From positions 1 through 34,035 of the forward strand of contig SXZC01000112.1 of the NCBI GenBank assembly GCA_005788075.1: 34,035 nucleotides of DNA, read 5' to 3'. Of the stretch, positions 1 through 8,939 are shown piece by piece. How positions within the stretch are numbered: the stretch's first letter is position 1; every line of letters starts with the position of its first letter. The position numbers and the translations under genes were made by a program. A model generated the notes under the pieces. The model made no database searches and was not told the origin of the DNA. It worked only from the letters and a program-made list of their open reading frames with translations. The stretch is from Actinomycetota bacterium (GTDB lineage Bacteria; Actinomycetota; Thermoleophilia; Miltoncostaeales; Miltoncostaeaceae).

Positions 1-651
1 GCGGCGCCAGGTGGTCTCGAGGAGGTCCGGCACGTTGTCCCAGGGGTCGTGACCCGTGAGGTCGCGCAGGGCGCGGTGGCGACGGCGCTTCACCGACCGG
101 GCGATGCCGCGCGGCGTGCGCCGCCGGATGCGGTCGATGTCGTGGGTGAGGAACACCGACCACGAGTCGGGGGCCGGCATGCCCAGCGCCTCGCGCAGTG
201 CCGCCAGGTAGCCCTCCACCGCGGGGTCCTCGATGTCGAGGCCGGCGATGCGCGCGAAGGCGCTGCTGTCGAAGGGCAGCCTGCCGAAGCGGTCGCGCTC
301 CGCCACGCGGTACTCGTCCCACCGGGCGAGCAGGTAGAAGGCGCTGGCCACGATGTCGCCGGGCACCACGCCGCCCTCCGCCGCGGGCGGGAACAGAAGG
401 GTGAGCCCAGCGGCCCGGTGCACCGCCACGCCGGGGAAGGCCTCCTGCCCCTCGAAGAACTCCTGTGCCTCGGGCTGGGCGGGGATCCACAGGCCCGACG
501 CCGGGGCGCTGGGCGCGTACACCAGGTCGGCGTCCGCGAGGGTGAACTCCGCGGTGCGCCCGAGGCCCTCGGCCAGGGTGCGCAGCACCCACTCGGCCCG
601 CGGGCGGAACTGCTCGCGGCAGCCCTCGATGCGGATGCGCAGCGCGCTCAT
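1..651 (-). CDS. Polysaccharide deacetylase-type protein with DUF7033-like N-terminus (3' end outside window)
   Basis: The frame stays open from an ATG at 651 to the left edge, giving the first 217 residues. Residues about 95-130 (DIVASAFYLLARWDEY, then RFGRLPFDSS) resemble the DUF7033 domain that precedes a deacetylase barrel in many exopolysaccharide proteins. FLTHDID at 167-173 is the first metal-site motif of that CE4-like branch, where THD replaces TFDDG. The remaining catalytic motifs would lie beyond the window. The start overlaps the stop of the ATP-grasp gene in an ATGA (648-651), so the two are translationally coupled. Inferred role: removing acetyl groups from, or otherwise processing, the surface glycan made by this locus. 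No signal peptide is visible, so a cytoplasmic or non-classically exported enzyme is possible. Confidence 0.8.
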   Translation of the reverse strand, partial: MSALRIRIEGCREQFRPRAEWVLRTLAEGLGRTAEFTLADADLVYAPSAPASGLWIPAQPEAQEFFEGQEAFPGVAVHRAAGLTLLFPPAAEGGVVPGDIVASAFYLLARWDEYRVAERDRFGRLPFDSSAFARIAGLDIEDPAVEGYLAALREALGMPAPDSWSVFLTHDIDRIRRRTPRGIARSVKRRRHRALRDLTGHDPWDNVPDLLETTWRR

Positions 652-1817
652 GAGGCCTTCCTCCTGATGATGCGGCCCACCTGGCCGAGGCCGGGCCCCG
701 GGTCGCTCACCGACAGCACGCCGTCCACCACGGGCGGGCGCAGGCTGCGCGTGGCGGCGCCGCGGCCCCACCGACCCCGGCGCACCTCGCCGGCGCTCGC
801 GGGCAGGTGCTTGGCCGACAGCACCCAGCGGATGTCGCTGCGGTGCCCCTCGGGCCACGTGCAGGGACGCCCGATGGCGTCGAGGTACGCGGCGAGCGGG
901 ATGTTCACGCCGGCCTCGGTGGCGAGGGAGATCCAGAGCCACGAGCGCGGGTTGACCTCGATGAGGTAGTCGCGGCCGTCGCGCGGGTCGCGCTTCACCT
1001 CGACCTGCGAGATGCCGTGGAAGCCGATCTCGTCGAGCAGCGCATGGCAGCGCCGTGCCAGGCCGGGGTCCCACCACGCCTCGGCCGCGCGCGCGGTGCC
1101 GAACCCCGGGGGCCACTGGCGCAGCTTGCGGCCGGTGAACGACGCCAGCGGGCGCCCCTCGGCGTCGCGGTACGAGCCGAGGGTCCAGAGCCGGTCGTCG
1201 CCCCCGGGGATCACCTCGCACACCTGCGGCAGGTGCGCGGCCGAGCGGTGCCACTGCGCGCGCAGCTCCTCGGCGTCCGCCGCCTCGAGCACCTGGCGAC
1301 CGAACTCCCGCTTGAAGCCGGCCGGGTCGACGCGCGGCTTGAGGATGACCGGGAAGCGCATCTCGGGGATGGCCGCGGCCAGGTCGGCCTCGTCCGCGGG
1401 CTCCACGGTGACGGGCACCGGGAACCCGATGCGCCGCGCCGCCGCGTGCTGCGCGGACTTGTCGAGGTAGGGCTGCAGGTGCGACCACGGCGACCACGGC
1501 ATGTCGAACCACTCGGCCAGCCGCTGCTCGTGCGGACCGATGGCCTCGACGGCCTCGTCGTGGGTGGGGAACAGCACGCCGCGCATGCCGAGCGTGCGCC
1601 CGAGCACCTCGAGCTCGTCCACGAAGCCCGACGGGTCGTCCACGGGGTCGGGCAGCACCACCTTGCGCGCGTGGCGGGAGCGCAGGCCCATGGCCCCCGG
1701 GTCGCGGTCGGTGGCCATCACCGGCACGCCCTCGGCGGCGAGGGAGCGGATGATGCCGAGCGCGTTCGGGCCGGATGCCTGGAGCACCACGGCGACCGCG
1801 TCGCCGTGGCCGGTCAT
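648..1817 (-). CDS. ATP-grasp carboxylate-amine ligase-like protein
   Basis: A 389-residue protein. The N-terminal pre-ATP-grasp part (1-115) has a Rossmann-like start with VLQASGPNALGIIRSL. The ATP-grasp core has FPVILKP (155-161, nucleotide-binding lysine), GISQVEVKRD (268-277) and LIEVNPRSW (285-293), whose Glu and Asn would bind magnesium. Family members join a carboxylate to an amine or thiol through an acyl-phosphate; the substrate cannot be read from sequence. The ATG at 1817 overlaps the stop of the upstream glycosyltransferase (ATGA, 1814-1817), and its own stop overlaps the deacetylase start. ATP-grasp and DUF7033/deacetylase genes often sit together in exopolysaccharide loci, so an amide-type decoration of the glycan or of a precursor sugar is a reasonable inference. 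The frame extends further upstream, but that part lies inside the preceding gene. Confidence 0.85.
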   Translation of the reverse strand: MTGHGDAVAVVLQASGPNALGIIRSLAAEGVPVMATDRDPGAMGLRSRHARKVVLPDPVDDPSGFVDELEVLGRTLGMRGVLFPTHDEAVEAIGPHEQRLAEWFDMPWSPWSHLQPYLDKSAQHAAARRIGFPVPVTVEPADEADLAAAIPEMRFPVILKPRVDPAGFKREFGRQVLEAADAEELRAQWHRSAAHLPQVCEVIPGGDDRLWTLGSYRDAEGRPLASFTGRKLRQWPPGFGTARAAEAWWDPGLARRCHALLDEIGFHGISQVEVKRDPRDGRDYLIEVNPRSWLWISLATEAGVNIPLAAYLDAIGRPCTWPEGHRSDIRWVLSAKHLPASAGEVRRGRWGRGAATRSLRPPVVDGVLSVSDPGPGLGQVGRIIRRKAS

Positions 1818-3010
1818 CCGGCGATCACCGCTTCGTAGACATCCTCCATGCGGGCTGCGTTGGCCGCCCAGGTGTAGTCGGCCTCCGAGCGGCGAAGCGC
1901 CTCGGCGCCCATCGCGGCGCGAAGCGGGGCATCGCCCAGCACGCGTGCCAGCGCATCGGCCAGCCCCTCGGCATCGTGCGGGCGCACCAGCAGGCCGGTG
2001 GCCGGGTCGTCCACGATCTCGGGGGTGCCGTCCACGGCGGTGGCCACCACCGGCAGCCCGCAGGCCATGGCCTCGCACACCACGGTGGGAAGGCCCTCCG
2101 ACAGCGAGGGCAGCACGAAGACATCCCCCGTGGCCATCACCCAGCCCACCTCGTCGTGCGGCACCTTGCCGAGCCACGTGATGCGGTCGGCGATGCCCAG
2201 CTCGGCGGCGCGCTGCTCGAGCGGCTCGCGCAGCCCGCCGATGCCGGCCATCACCAGCCTCGGCGCCCCGCCCTCGCGCGCGCTCAGCAGCCCCATGCTC
2301 TCGATGAGCGTATCCACGCCCTTGCGGGGCACGAGCTTGCCCACGTACGACACCACCGGGCCGTCATCGGGAAGCCCGAAGCGCCGGCGCGCCTCCGCGG
2401 CATCGCGCGGCAGGAACACCTCGGCGTCCGCCCCGTTGGGCACCACGGTGATGGGCCGCCGGGGGCGGGCGATGGCATCCGCCGCGTCGCCGATGGCGCG
2501 GCTCACGGTGACCACCGCATCGAGCTCCTGGATGGCCTCGGCCACGCGCATGCGCGACTGCCGGCCGGCTGCCGGGATGTCCAGCACGTCCGCCCTGTGG
2601 GCGGTTCCCACCGCGGGCACGCCGAGCTCGCGGCCCATGCGCGCGGCGGCCCAGCCGTCGGGAACCATCATGTGCGCATGGATGACGTCGAATGGCCACT
2701 CGTGGTGGATCCGCCGCACGGTGCGCCGGATGCCCGCGAGGAAGGCGTCGGCGTTGCGGTGTCCCAGTCGCGCGCCCGGCAGCGTGAGCTTGCGCGGGTA
2801 GTGCACCACCACGCCGTCCACGGTGTCCTCGGGCACCACGTCGCGGTAGGCCTTCCAGCGCCCGAGGCCGGGAGGCGCCCATCCCTTGGGCGACACCACG
2901 CGCACCTCGTGGCCCCGCGCGATGAGCGCCTTCACCTGCTCGTGCACGAAGATGCCGCCGGTCGGGTTGACCGGGCTGGGATACATGTGGCTGATCATGA
3001 GGATCCTCAT
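1814..3010 (-). CDS. Glycosyltransferase family 4 (GT-B fold)
   Basis: A 398-residue GT4 enzyme. The N-terminal Rossmann domain has the acceptor-side loop GGIFVHEQVKALIARGH, then DVIHAHMMVPDGWAA and VGTAHRADV. The C-terminal nucleotide-sugar domain has VSYVGKLVPRKGVDTLI and PSLSEGLPTVVCEAMACGLP, which carries the retaining-GT4 E-x7-E pair. It should transfer a sugar from a nucleotide donor to a growing, probably lipid-linked, glycan on the cytoplasmic membrane face. Donor and acceptor are not predictable. Both ends are ATGA overlaps with neighbours (3007-3010 and 1814-1817), placing it firmly in the polysaccharide operon between an O-antigen-ligase-like gene and the ATP-grasp gene. Confidence 0.93.
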   Translation of the reverse strand: MRILMISHMYPSPVNPTGGIFVHEQVKALIARGHEVRVVSPKGWAPPGLGRWKAYRDVVPEDTVDGVVVHYPRKLTLPGARLGHRNADAFLAGIRRTVRRIHHEWPFDVIHAHMMVPDGWAAARMGRELGVPAVGTAHRADVLDIPAAGRQSRMRVAEAIQELDAVVTVSRAIGDAADAIARPRRPITVVPNGADAEVFLPRDAAEARRRFGLPDDGPVVSYVGKLVPRKGVDTLIESMGLLSAREGGAPRLVMAGIGGLREPLEQRAAELGIADRITWLGKVPHDEVGWVMATGDVFVLPSLSEGLPTVVCEAMACGLPVVATAVDGTPEIVDDPATGLLVRPHDAEGLADALARVLGDAPLRAAMGAEALRRSEADYTWAANAARMEDVYEAVIAG

Positions 3011-4464
3011 GGGGCCATCCCGTCCGGGCCCACGCGGCGCGCGAGCACGATGGTGGTGAGGCAGAGCCCGAAGGTGATCCACATCGGGGCGAAGTGGATG
3101 GCGGTTGACGGGCCCAGGCTGCCGGTGATGAACCCGAGCAGCGCAAGCGATCCGGCGAGCCCCATGTAGCGCAGCCATGGGTCGTGGGTGCGCCGGGCGA
3201 TGCGCAGGTTGCCCACGAGCATGTACACGTAGAGCGCGAGGAAGAGCACGAGGCCGATGACCCCGGTGTCCACCAGCACCTCGAGGGTCCAGTTGTGCAG
3301 GTTGGCCACGCCCTCGTATCCCTGCTTCTCGCGCACGGCCACCTCGGCGTTGCCGGCGCCCACCCCGGCCCCGCCGCTCTGCGCCACCAGGTCCGCTCCC
3401 GTCCCGAGCAGCGACGTGCGCACGGCTCCCGATCCGGATCCGCTCTGCACCTGTGCCTGGAGCGTGCCGAAGTCGAGCTTGGCCACGGCCTGCTCGGGCA
3501 GCGGCACGATGCCCGCCCCGAAGAGTGACGGGATGATGAGCACCAGGGCCACGCCCACCACGGTGAGGGCCGCGATGAATGCTCGACGCATGGCGGGCTC
3601 CGTGGCCATCACCACGAGCATGCCGACGAGGATGATGCCGGTGGCGATGAGGTTGGCCTTCGAGCCGCTGAACAGGATGAGGGCGATCGCCACCACCGCG
3701 CCGGCCGCGCCGAGAAGCCGCAGCCGCACGTCGCGGGCGATGACCGGCAGCACCACGAGGTAGGGCAGCGTGAGGGCCAGGTAGGTGGCGAAGTTGTTCT
3801 GGTTGCCGAAGAACGACGTGGCCGCGAAGGCGCCCACGCGCTCGGCCAGCGCGCTGGTGGGCAGCCGCACGCCGGTGGCGATCTCGGCGAACGCCACGAG
3901 CACGGCGAGCACGAAGGTGACCCCCAGCGCCCCCAGGAACCACGCGAGCCGGCGCTTGGTGGATGCCGCCACCGGGATGGCCAGCATCAGGCCGGTCATC
4001 ATGAAGAGGAAGATGGTCCAGCGGATGGCGTCCGTGGACGAGATGGCCCAGAGGGTGGTGACCAGCGCCCAGCCCACCCAGGCGGCGGCGATGCCCACCG
4101 GCCGGCCGAGGCCGTCGGGCACCGGCAGCCCGCGGCCCATCACAAGCCACACGCCTATTCCGACGATGATCAGCCCCGCGACGAACCGGAAGGCGAAGGC
4201 CTCCTGGGCGCCCGGCACCGCGAGGTTGGGGCCGATGATGGCGGCCACCATGGCCACCAGCACCGCGATGCGTCCCAGCGCGGGCAGCGACGTGTTGCCG
4301 AGCAGCACGGCGCCCACGAGCACCACGGCCAGCACCACCCCGGGAATGGGCGCGAATACGGCGAGGGCGCCGGCGGCAAGCGCGGCGACGAGCACGAGGA
4401 TCCCGGCGCGCAGGCCGAGGCCCCCCGAGGCCCCGCTCGGCCGGGTGGCGGAACCAAGCGACAT
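3007..4464 (-). CDS. O-antigen ligase / Wzy polymerase-like membrane protein (first copy)
   Basis: A 485-residue polytopic protein with about 10-12 hydrophobic helices. GNQNNFATYLAL and FSGSKANLIA match conserved stretches of the Wzy_C/O-antigen ligase superfamily. A long periplasmic loop (about 310-400) ends in NLHNWTLEVLVDTGVIGL, the family's HN-type motif before the final helices. These enzymes polymerise lipid-linked oligosaccharides or move them to an acceptor on the outer membrane face. I chose the ATG at 4464 over an upstream GTG (4485) because a TACCGT hexamer lies eight bases before it, the arrangement of a leaderless start. The 45-base gap to the preceding GT4 is one of few breaks in the operon. 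A second family member is at 5618-7177. Confidence 0.88.
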   Translation of the reverse strand: MSLGSATRPSGASGGLGLRAGILVLVAALAAGALAVFAPIPGVVLAVVLVGAVLLGNTSLPALGRIAVLVAMVAAIIGPNLAVPGAQEAFAFRFVAGLIIVGIGVWLVMGRGLPVPDGLGRPVGIAAAWVGWALVTTLWAISSTDAIRWTIFLFMMTGLMLAIPVAASTKRRLAWFLGALGVTFVLAVLVAFAEIATGVRLPTSALAERVGAFAATSFFGNQNNFATYLALTLPYLVVLPVIARDVRLRLLGAAGAVVAIALILFSGSKANLIATGIILVGMLVVMATEPAMRRAFIAALTVVGVALVLIIPSLFGAGIVPLPEQAVAKLDFGTLQAQVQSGSGSGAVRTSLLGTGADLVAQSGGAGVGAGNAEVAVREKQGYEGVANLHNWTLEVLVDTGVIGLVLFLALYVYMLVGNLRIARRTHDPWLRYMGLAGSLALLGFITGSLGPSTAIHFAPMWITFGLCLTTIVLARRVGPDGMAP

Positions 4465-4478
4465 CTGGCCCCACGGTA
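4465..4478 (-). promoter_or_regulatory. Candidate internal leaderless promoter (-10 TACCGT)
   Basis: On the minus strand TACCGT (4473-4478) ends eight bases before the ATG at 4464. TANNNT at this distance fits a -10 element whose transcript begins at or next to the start codon. No good -35 is visible. It would give the distal half of the glycan operon its own promoter. Confidence 0.4.
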
Positions 4479-4509
4479 GCAACACCCCGCCGTGACCCGT
4501 TTCAGGGGG

Positions 4510-5583
4510 TCACCTGCGGGCGGCGGTTGCCAGCACCTCCAGCACGCGATCGGTCTCGACGTCGAGCGAGTGGACGAGGGCCGCGTCGCGGCACGTCGTG
4601 GGGTCGGGCGGCGCGGAGATCATGCGGGCGAGGGCCGCCGCGATTGCCGCGTCGTCGCGCGGATCGACGATCACCCCCGCCACGCCATCGGGGACGACCT
4701 CCTTCAGGCCGCCCACCTCGGTGCCCACCACCGGCCGGCCGCTCGCCATGGCCTCGAGCGCCGCCACGCCCAGGGGCTCCACCAGGCTCACCAGCGCCGC
4801 CACGTCGCAGGCGGTCATCCAGTCGGTCACCGCGGAGTTGGGCACGAGCCCCGTGCGGACGATCACCTCGTCGAGGCCCATGGCCCGCGCCTGCGCGTCG
4901 ACGGCGTCTGCGAGCGGGCCGGATCCCACGAGCGCCAGGCGGGCATCGGGCACCTGCTCGCGCAGCAGGCCGAACGCCCGCATGAGGCCCAGCGGGTTCT
5001 TGCGCTCGCTGAGGCCGCCGACGGCCACCACCACCGGTGCGTCGGGCGGAAGGCCCAGCCGCGCGCGTGCCCCCGCGCGGTCGCCGATGGCGAAGCGCCG
5101 GGCATCCACCCCCATGCTCGCGATCTCCACCCGCTCGGGGCGCAGCCCCTCGGCATACATGCGCCCGGCGAGCCACTCGCTCACGGCGATCACCGCCGCC
5201 GCCGAGTGCGCCGGCGCGCTGCTCAGGCGGCGCACCGCCCCGTTGGAGAGGTTCGCGACGTCCCCGCCATGCGCGGTGACCACCCATGGGGTGCGGCCGA
5301 TGCGGCCCGCGATGGCCGCGATGAGGCCGGTGGGGAACAGGTAGTGGGCCCAGATCACGTCCGCCCGCCGGCTCGCCGCGATGGCCTTCGCCGTGAGCCC
5401 CGCGTACTTGAGCGGCGTGCGCAGCCGGCCCGACGACCGCGTGCGGATGACCACGCGGTCCACCTCCACCCCGCGCTGCTCCATGCACTCGCACATGCGC
5501 TCGATGAACGCGCCGTAGTCCGGCGCCCCGGGGCCCGGATACATGTTGGACAGGCACATCACGCGGAGCGGGCGGGCACTCAT
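4510..5583 (-). CDS. Glycosyltransferase family 4 (second copy)
   Basis: A 357-residue GT4 enzyme. N-terminal landmarks are PDYGAFIERMCECMEQRG, ADVIWAHYLFPTGLIAAI and VVTAHGGDV. C-terminal landmarks are AVGGLSERKNPLGLMRAF and VSLVEPLGVAALEAMASGRP, carrying the E-x7-E pair. The ATG at 5583 was chosen because GGAGG lies seven bases upstream (GGAGGGCACCC before ATG); the longer open frame to 5829 runs back into the preceding gene. It follows the 5618-7177 ligase by 34 bases. Probable role: addition of a sugar to the lipid-linked repeat unit. It is clearly distinct in sequence from the GT4 at 1814-3010, so two linkages are likely made by this operon. Confidence 0.92.
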   Translation of the reverse strand: MSARPLRVMCLSNMYPGPGAPDYGAFIERMCECMEQRGVEVDRVVIRTRSSGRLRTPLKYAGLTAKAIAASRRADVIWAHYLFPTGLIAAIAGRIGRTPWVVTAHGGDVANLSNGAVRRLSSAPAHSAAAVIAVSEWLAGRMYAEGLRPERVEIASMGVDARRFAIGDRAGARARLGLPPDAPVVVAVGGLSERKNPLGLMRAFGLLREQVPDARLALVGSGPLADAVDAQARAMGLDEVIVRTGLVPNSAVTDWMTACDVAALVSLVEPLGVAALEAMASGRPVVGTEVGGLKEVVPDGVAGVIVDPRDDAAIAAALARMISAPPDPTTCRDAALVHSLDVETDRVLEVLATAARR

Positions 5584-5617
5584 GGGTGCCCTCCGCCGCG
5601 CACGCGTGCCGGGATGG

Positions 5618-7177
5618 TCATGTCCCCGTCGCCGGGCTCTGGCCGGCCCGGTCCCCGCCCGCGGTGGCGGCGCGCGCGGCGATGGCGGCCGATGCCACCA
5701 GGCCCGCCGCGAGCACCCACGTATAGGGATCCTCGAACATCGCCGAGTAGAGGAGCGCGTGCACGAAGATGCCCACCAGCGCCGCCAGCATGGTGGCCGA
5801 GGGCACGCCGACATCCTCGTCGCGATCACGCGTGGCGCGGATGCCGATGATCACGGCGATCACGCACAGCCACACGAAGAGCGCGAACCCGATGGCGCCC
5901 TCCTCGCTCAGGATCGTCACGGGCGCATTGTGCGAGATGACCACGCGCGTCTTCCGCAGCTCCTTCTCGGAGAGCAGGTTGGCGTAGTCGGTGGCGAACG
6001 ACCCCAGGCCGCCACCGGCCACGGGATGCTCCTGGAAGATGTCCACGCCGCCGCCCACGAGATCGAAGCGGCCCTCGCTCACCTTGTCGAGGCGCTCGGT
6101 CGACGTGAGCGCCGCCCGCACCTGGCTCGACGAGGCGATGGCCACCGCGCTGCCGGCCACCGCCATGATCACCGCCACCAGCACGGTGCGGCGCCAGCCG
6201 AACATGCGCAGCGCCATGATGAGCAGGCCCACCATGAGCATGAGCGCGCTGCTCCGCGAGAAGGTGACGATGAGGGCGCCCGAGTAGATGGCGGCCACGG
6301 CCCCGCAGGCCACGAGGGTGCGCGTGCTGTCGCGCTTCATCCACGCCACGGCCACCGTGATGAGCAGCGCGAGGGCGAGGTACCGGCCCAGGATGTTGGG
6401 GTCGTAGAAGATCGAGTTGACGCGGAAGAACCGGCTGTAGACGTTCGACTGCATGAGCCGGTGGTTCCAGAGGATGTCCCCCGTGGCGTACTGGCCAAGG
6501 GCGAGCACCGCCACCGGCACCGCCATGGCCATCGTGGTGATGGCCAGCGTGACCAGCGCCTTCCCCTCGCGCCAGATCGCCACCACGATGAGGTAGAGCA
6601 GCACGAAGGGGATCCAGAAGAAGGTGGCCTTCACAGCACCCTCGGGCACGTCCGACGACCAGATGAGCGACACCAGGGTGAAGCCCACGAAGAGCATCAG
6701 TGGCAGGTCGAGCATCGAGGACGGCCACACGCGCTCGCGGGTGCCCTGGCGCTCCATCCACCAGAGCACGGCGAGCCCGAGCACGATCACCGCGTAGAGC
6801 GGCAGCAGCAGGTTGGCGCTCTCGCCTCCGAGGGTGATGGGGATGCGCACCGGCAGGGCGAGCCCGAGCAGCAGGAACCACACCCATGGGCGCTTGGCCA
6901 CGAGCCAGCCGAGGGTCATGAGCGCGGCGAGCGCCACGAGCACGCCGACGATGCCGCCCACGAGGCCAACGGGCGTGGAGAGGCGGTCGGACACGCCGTC
7001 GGGCACGAGCGTGCCGGCCATCACCACCCACCCGATGAGCAGCACGGCGAGCCCGGCGAGGCGGCGGCTCCTGTCGGGCAGGCGCACCGCCGCGGCCAGG
7101 GGCGTGGGCGTGAGCATCAGCACCAGGCCGATCGCGGCGATGATGGCCGCGGCGTAGCGGATGGCCTCGGTGCTCAT
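5618..7177 (-). CDS. O-antigen ligase / Wzy polymerase-like membrane protein (second copy)
   Basis: A 519-residue polytopic protein with about 12 predicted helices. Family landmarks are NSIFYDPNILGRYLALAL, IVTFSRSSALMLMVGLLI (the serine-arginine helix), GRFDLVGGGVDIFQEHPV, GGGLGSF and VVISHNAPVTILSEEGAIGF before the last helices. It belongs to the Wzy_C/O-antigen ligase superfamily but is only distantly similar to the copy at 3007-4464. One may polymerise repeat units while the other ligates the product to a carrier, or each may serve a different glycan; sequence alone cannot say. The ATG overlaps the stop of the FlgD-Ig-like gene (ATGA, 7174-7177). Confidence 0.88.
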   Translation of the reverse strand: MSTEAIRYAAAIIAAIGLVLMLTPTPLAAAVRLPDRSRRLAGLAVLLIGWVVMAGTLVPDGVSDRLSTPVGLVGGIVGVLVALAALMTLGWLVAKRPWVWFLLLGLALPVRIPITLGGESANLLLPLYAVIVLGLAVLWWMERQGTRERVWPSSMLDLPLMLFVGFTLVSLIWSSDVPEGAVKATFFWIPFVLLYLIVVAIWREGKALVTLAITTMAMAVPVAVLALGQYATGDILWNHRLMQSNVYSRFFRVNSIFYDPNILGRYLALALLITVAVAWMKRDSTRTLVACGAVAAIYSGALIVTFSRSSALMLMVGLLIMALRMFGWRRTVLVAVIMAVAGSAVAIASSSQVRAALTSTERLDKVSEGRFDLVGGGVDIFQEHPVAGGGLGSFATDYANLLSEKELRKTRVVISHNAPVTILSEEGAIGFALFVWLCVIAVIIGIRATRDRDEDVGVPSATMLAALVGIFVHALLYSAMFEDPYTWVLAAGLVASAAIAARAATAGGDRAGQSPATGT

Positions 7178-8166
7178 CCCTGCGCCCTGAAGCCGATGAG
7201 GGCCTGGTGGGAGTCGTCGGTGGCCGCGAGCAGCCAGAGGCTCCCCGGGGCCACGCCCTCGGGGAGCGTGATGCGCGCGGTGGACGCCGGCCCGGTGACT
7301 GCCTCGCCCACCTGGTCGCCCAGCACCTGCACGCCGGCGCGGTCGCCGGGGGTGCCGAGGCGCTGGCGCAGAGTGAGCGTCACCTCGGGATCATCCTGCC
7401 CGGCCACCACCACGCCCACCTGGCCACCCGCTGCTGGCCGGCCGGGCACGGCCCGGGCCGCCAGGTGCGATACCCAGCAGGTGCGCCCCACGGCGTCGAG
7501 GTTGCCCCGCTCGTCCTCCGAGACCACCCGGATCACCTGCAGGCCCGGGGGCACCAGCTGCCCGCCGCGATCACGCCCGTTCCACGTCCATGTGGTGCTG
7601 CCGCGCGGCCCGACGGAGCGGGGCTTCTCCTCCACCCCCGCGTTCGGCGCCGAGAAGGTGACCGTGGCGGCCTCGCCGGGGGCGCTCACCTCGGTCACGC
7701 AGGCCGCGGGCGTGGAGGTGACCGTCACCTCGGGCGAGGGCGCGGTGGTGTCCACCACCACCTTGCGGCTCTTCGAGAACTTCTTCTCGCCGGCGCGCGC
7801 CTCGAGGTCGATCGCGTAGGTGCCGTCGGGCACGCGCTTGCCATCGAGGTCGTTGCCGTCCCAGCGCACGGCGAGGGTCTTCGTGCGCACCACGTCGTCG
7901 CCATCGGCCAGCCGGGCGACGATCGTGCCCGTCTCCGGGTCCTTGATCGTGATCGAGACATTGCTGGGCTCGCTGAGGCGGATCGCCACGGTGCCCAGCG
8001 CGCGGCCCGCCTCGCTTCCGGGGCTGAAGGCGCGGGTGGCCACGAACCGCGTGATGATGGGCGGTGGCGTGGTGAACGCGAACGGCAGCACGAACACCGA
8101 GAACGCCACGAGCACCAGCGCCACGATGCCCCCCGCGATGATGCCGCGGCGCCCCCGGTCGGGCAT
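7174..8166 (-). CDS. Membrane-anchored protein with FlgD-like Ig repeats
   Basis: A 330-residue protein with one N-terminal TM segment (about 9-31, after basic residues) and an extracytoplasmic remainder. VRWDGNDLDGKRVPDGTY (about residues 100-117) is the signature of a FlgD-type immunoglobulin-like domain. A second, looser copy follows around WTWNGRDRGGQLVPPGLQ. The last 100 residues are unassigned beta-rich sequence. No flagellar genes are near, so this is not FlgD itself. Such folds mediate protein or glycan binding on the cell surface. Its tight coupling to the ligase (ATGA) and methyltransferase (one-base overlap, TGATG) suggests it assists assembly, export or recognition of the glycan. 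That role is inferred. Confidence 0.75.
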   Translation of the reverse strand: MPDRGRRGIIAGGIVALVLVAFSVFVLPFAFTTPPPIITRFVATRAFSPGSEAGRALGTVAIRLSEPSNVSITIKDPETGTIVARLADGDDVVRTKTLAVRWDGNDLDGKRVPDGTYAIDLEARAGEKKFSKSRKVVVDTTAPSPEVTVTSTPAACVTEVSAPGEAATVTFSAPNAGVEEKPRSVGPRGSTTWTWNGRDRGGQLVPPGLQVIRVVSEDERGNLDAVGRTCWVSHLAARAVPGRPAAGGQVGVVVAGQDDPEVTLTLRQRLGTPGDRAGVQVLGDQVGEAVTGPASTARITLPEGVAPGSLWLLAATDDSHQALIGFRAQG

Positions 8167-8939
8167 CAGGGCAGCGGCCGGAAGCCCAGGACGATGTAGA
8201 AGCCGAACCGCCCGAGCGGGGTCCCTGACGCCCGCCGCTCGAGGTCGCGCACCCGGTCGTAGCGGTACACGCGTCCGATCTGCGATCCGACCTTGCCGCC
8301 CGGGCGGAAGAAGATGCCGCGCTTGCTCACGGGCACCATGCCCGCGGCGGCGGCGTGCGACTCCAGGTCAACCCAGGTCTGCCAGTTGTCGATGGGGGCG
8401 AGGCTCAGGTGAATGCCCGGCACGCCGCGCTCGGCGAGCCACCGCCGGGCGCCGGGGAGGCTGCGCCGGTTCGGGGTGGAGATCACGAGCAGCGCGCCGG
8501 GTGCCATCTGCTCCCGAAGCGCGCGCAGGCACCCGCGAGGGTCCTCGAGGTGCTCGAGCACATCGGTGAGGCACACGAGGTCGAAGGGCCCCTCGGGCGG
8601 CTCGTAGGCGCTGCCCACCTCGGCCCGCAGGTGGTCGGCCGCGCCAATGTCCGCGAGCCGCGTGTTGGCGATCTCCACCGACTCCGGAGAGAGGTCGATG
8701 CCGATGCCGGTGTAGCCGCGACGCGCCAGCTCCTCGAGCAGGAAGCCCCCGCCGCACCCGACGTCGAGCACGCGTCCGCCGGGCCCGGGCCCATAGCGGT
8801 CGATGGTGGCGAGCACGCACGACATGCGGCTCTGCAGGTGCCAGTTCTCCTGCTCCACGGCGCGCAGCCGCGGGGCGATGCGGTCGTAGTACGCGCGGAC
8901 ATCGTCCAGCTTGTCGTCGCTGCGGCCGTCTCCGGTCAT
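8166..8939 (-). CDS. Class I SAM-dependent methyltransferase
   Basis: A 257-residue protein of the UbiG/Methyltransf_11 or _12 type. RVLDVGCGGGFLLEELA (57-73) is the SAM-binding motif I, GIGIDLSPESVEIA gives the acidic ribose-binding strand, and LTDVLEHLEDP matches motif post-II. The C-terminal part (HLSLAPIDNW, KRGIFFRPGGK) resembles methyltransferases of glycan and lipid clusters. It may O-methylate a sugar of the surface polymer or cap chain growth. The substrate is inferred only from context. Both ends overlap neighbours, so it is an integral operon member. Confidence 0.88.
   Translation of the reverse strand: MTGDGRSDDKLDDVRAYYDRIAPRLRAVEQENWHLQSRMSCVLATIDRYGPGPGGRVLDVGCGGGFLLEELARRGYTGIGIDLSPESVEIANTRLADIGAADHLRAEVGSAYEPPEGPFDLVCLTDVLEHLEDPRGCLRALREQMAPGALLVISTPNRRSLPGARRWLAERGVPGIHLSLAPIDNWQTWVDLESHAAAAGMVPVSKRGIFFRPGGKVGSQIGRVYRYDRVRDLERRASGTPLGRFGFYIVLGFRPLP

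Noticed and set aside
49..969. Long plus-strand open frame opposite the deacetylase and ATP-grasp genes
   Set aside because: It has no recognisable domain, is rich in Arg/His/Ala as expected of the antisense of high-GC genes, and conflicts with well-supported minus-strand genes.
5543..7819. Very long plus-strand open frame (His/Arg/Glu-rich) opposite the second ligase gene
   Set aside because: The composition is that of a reverse-strand shadow. The minus strand encodes a clear polytopic ligase with family motifs and coupled ends.
7174..8166. Flagellar hook-capping protein FlgD
   Set aside because: Only the Ig-like repeat is shared; the protein has an N-terminal membrane anchor, and no flagellar genes are present.
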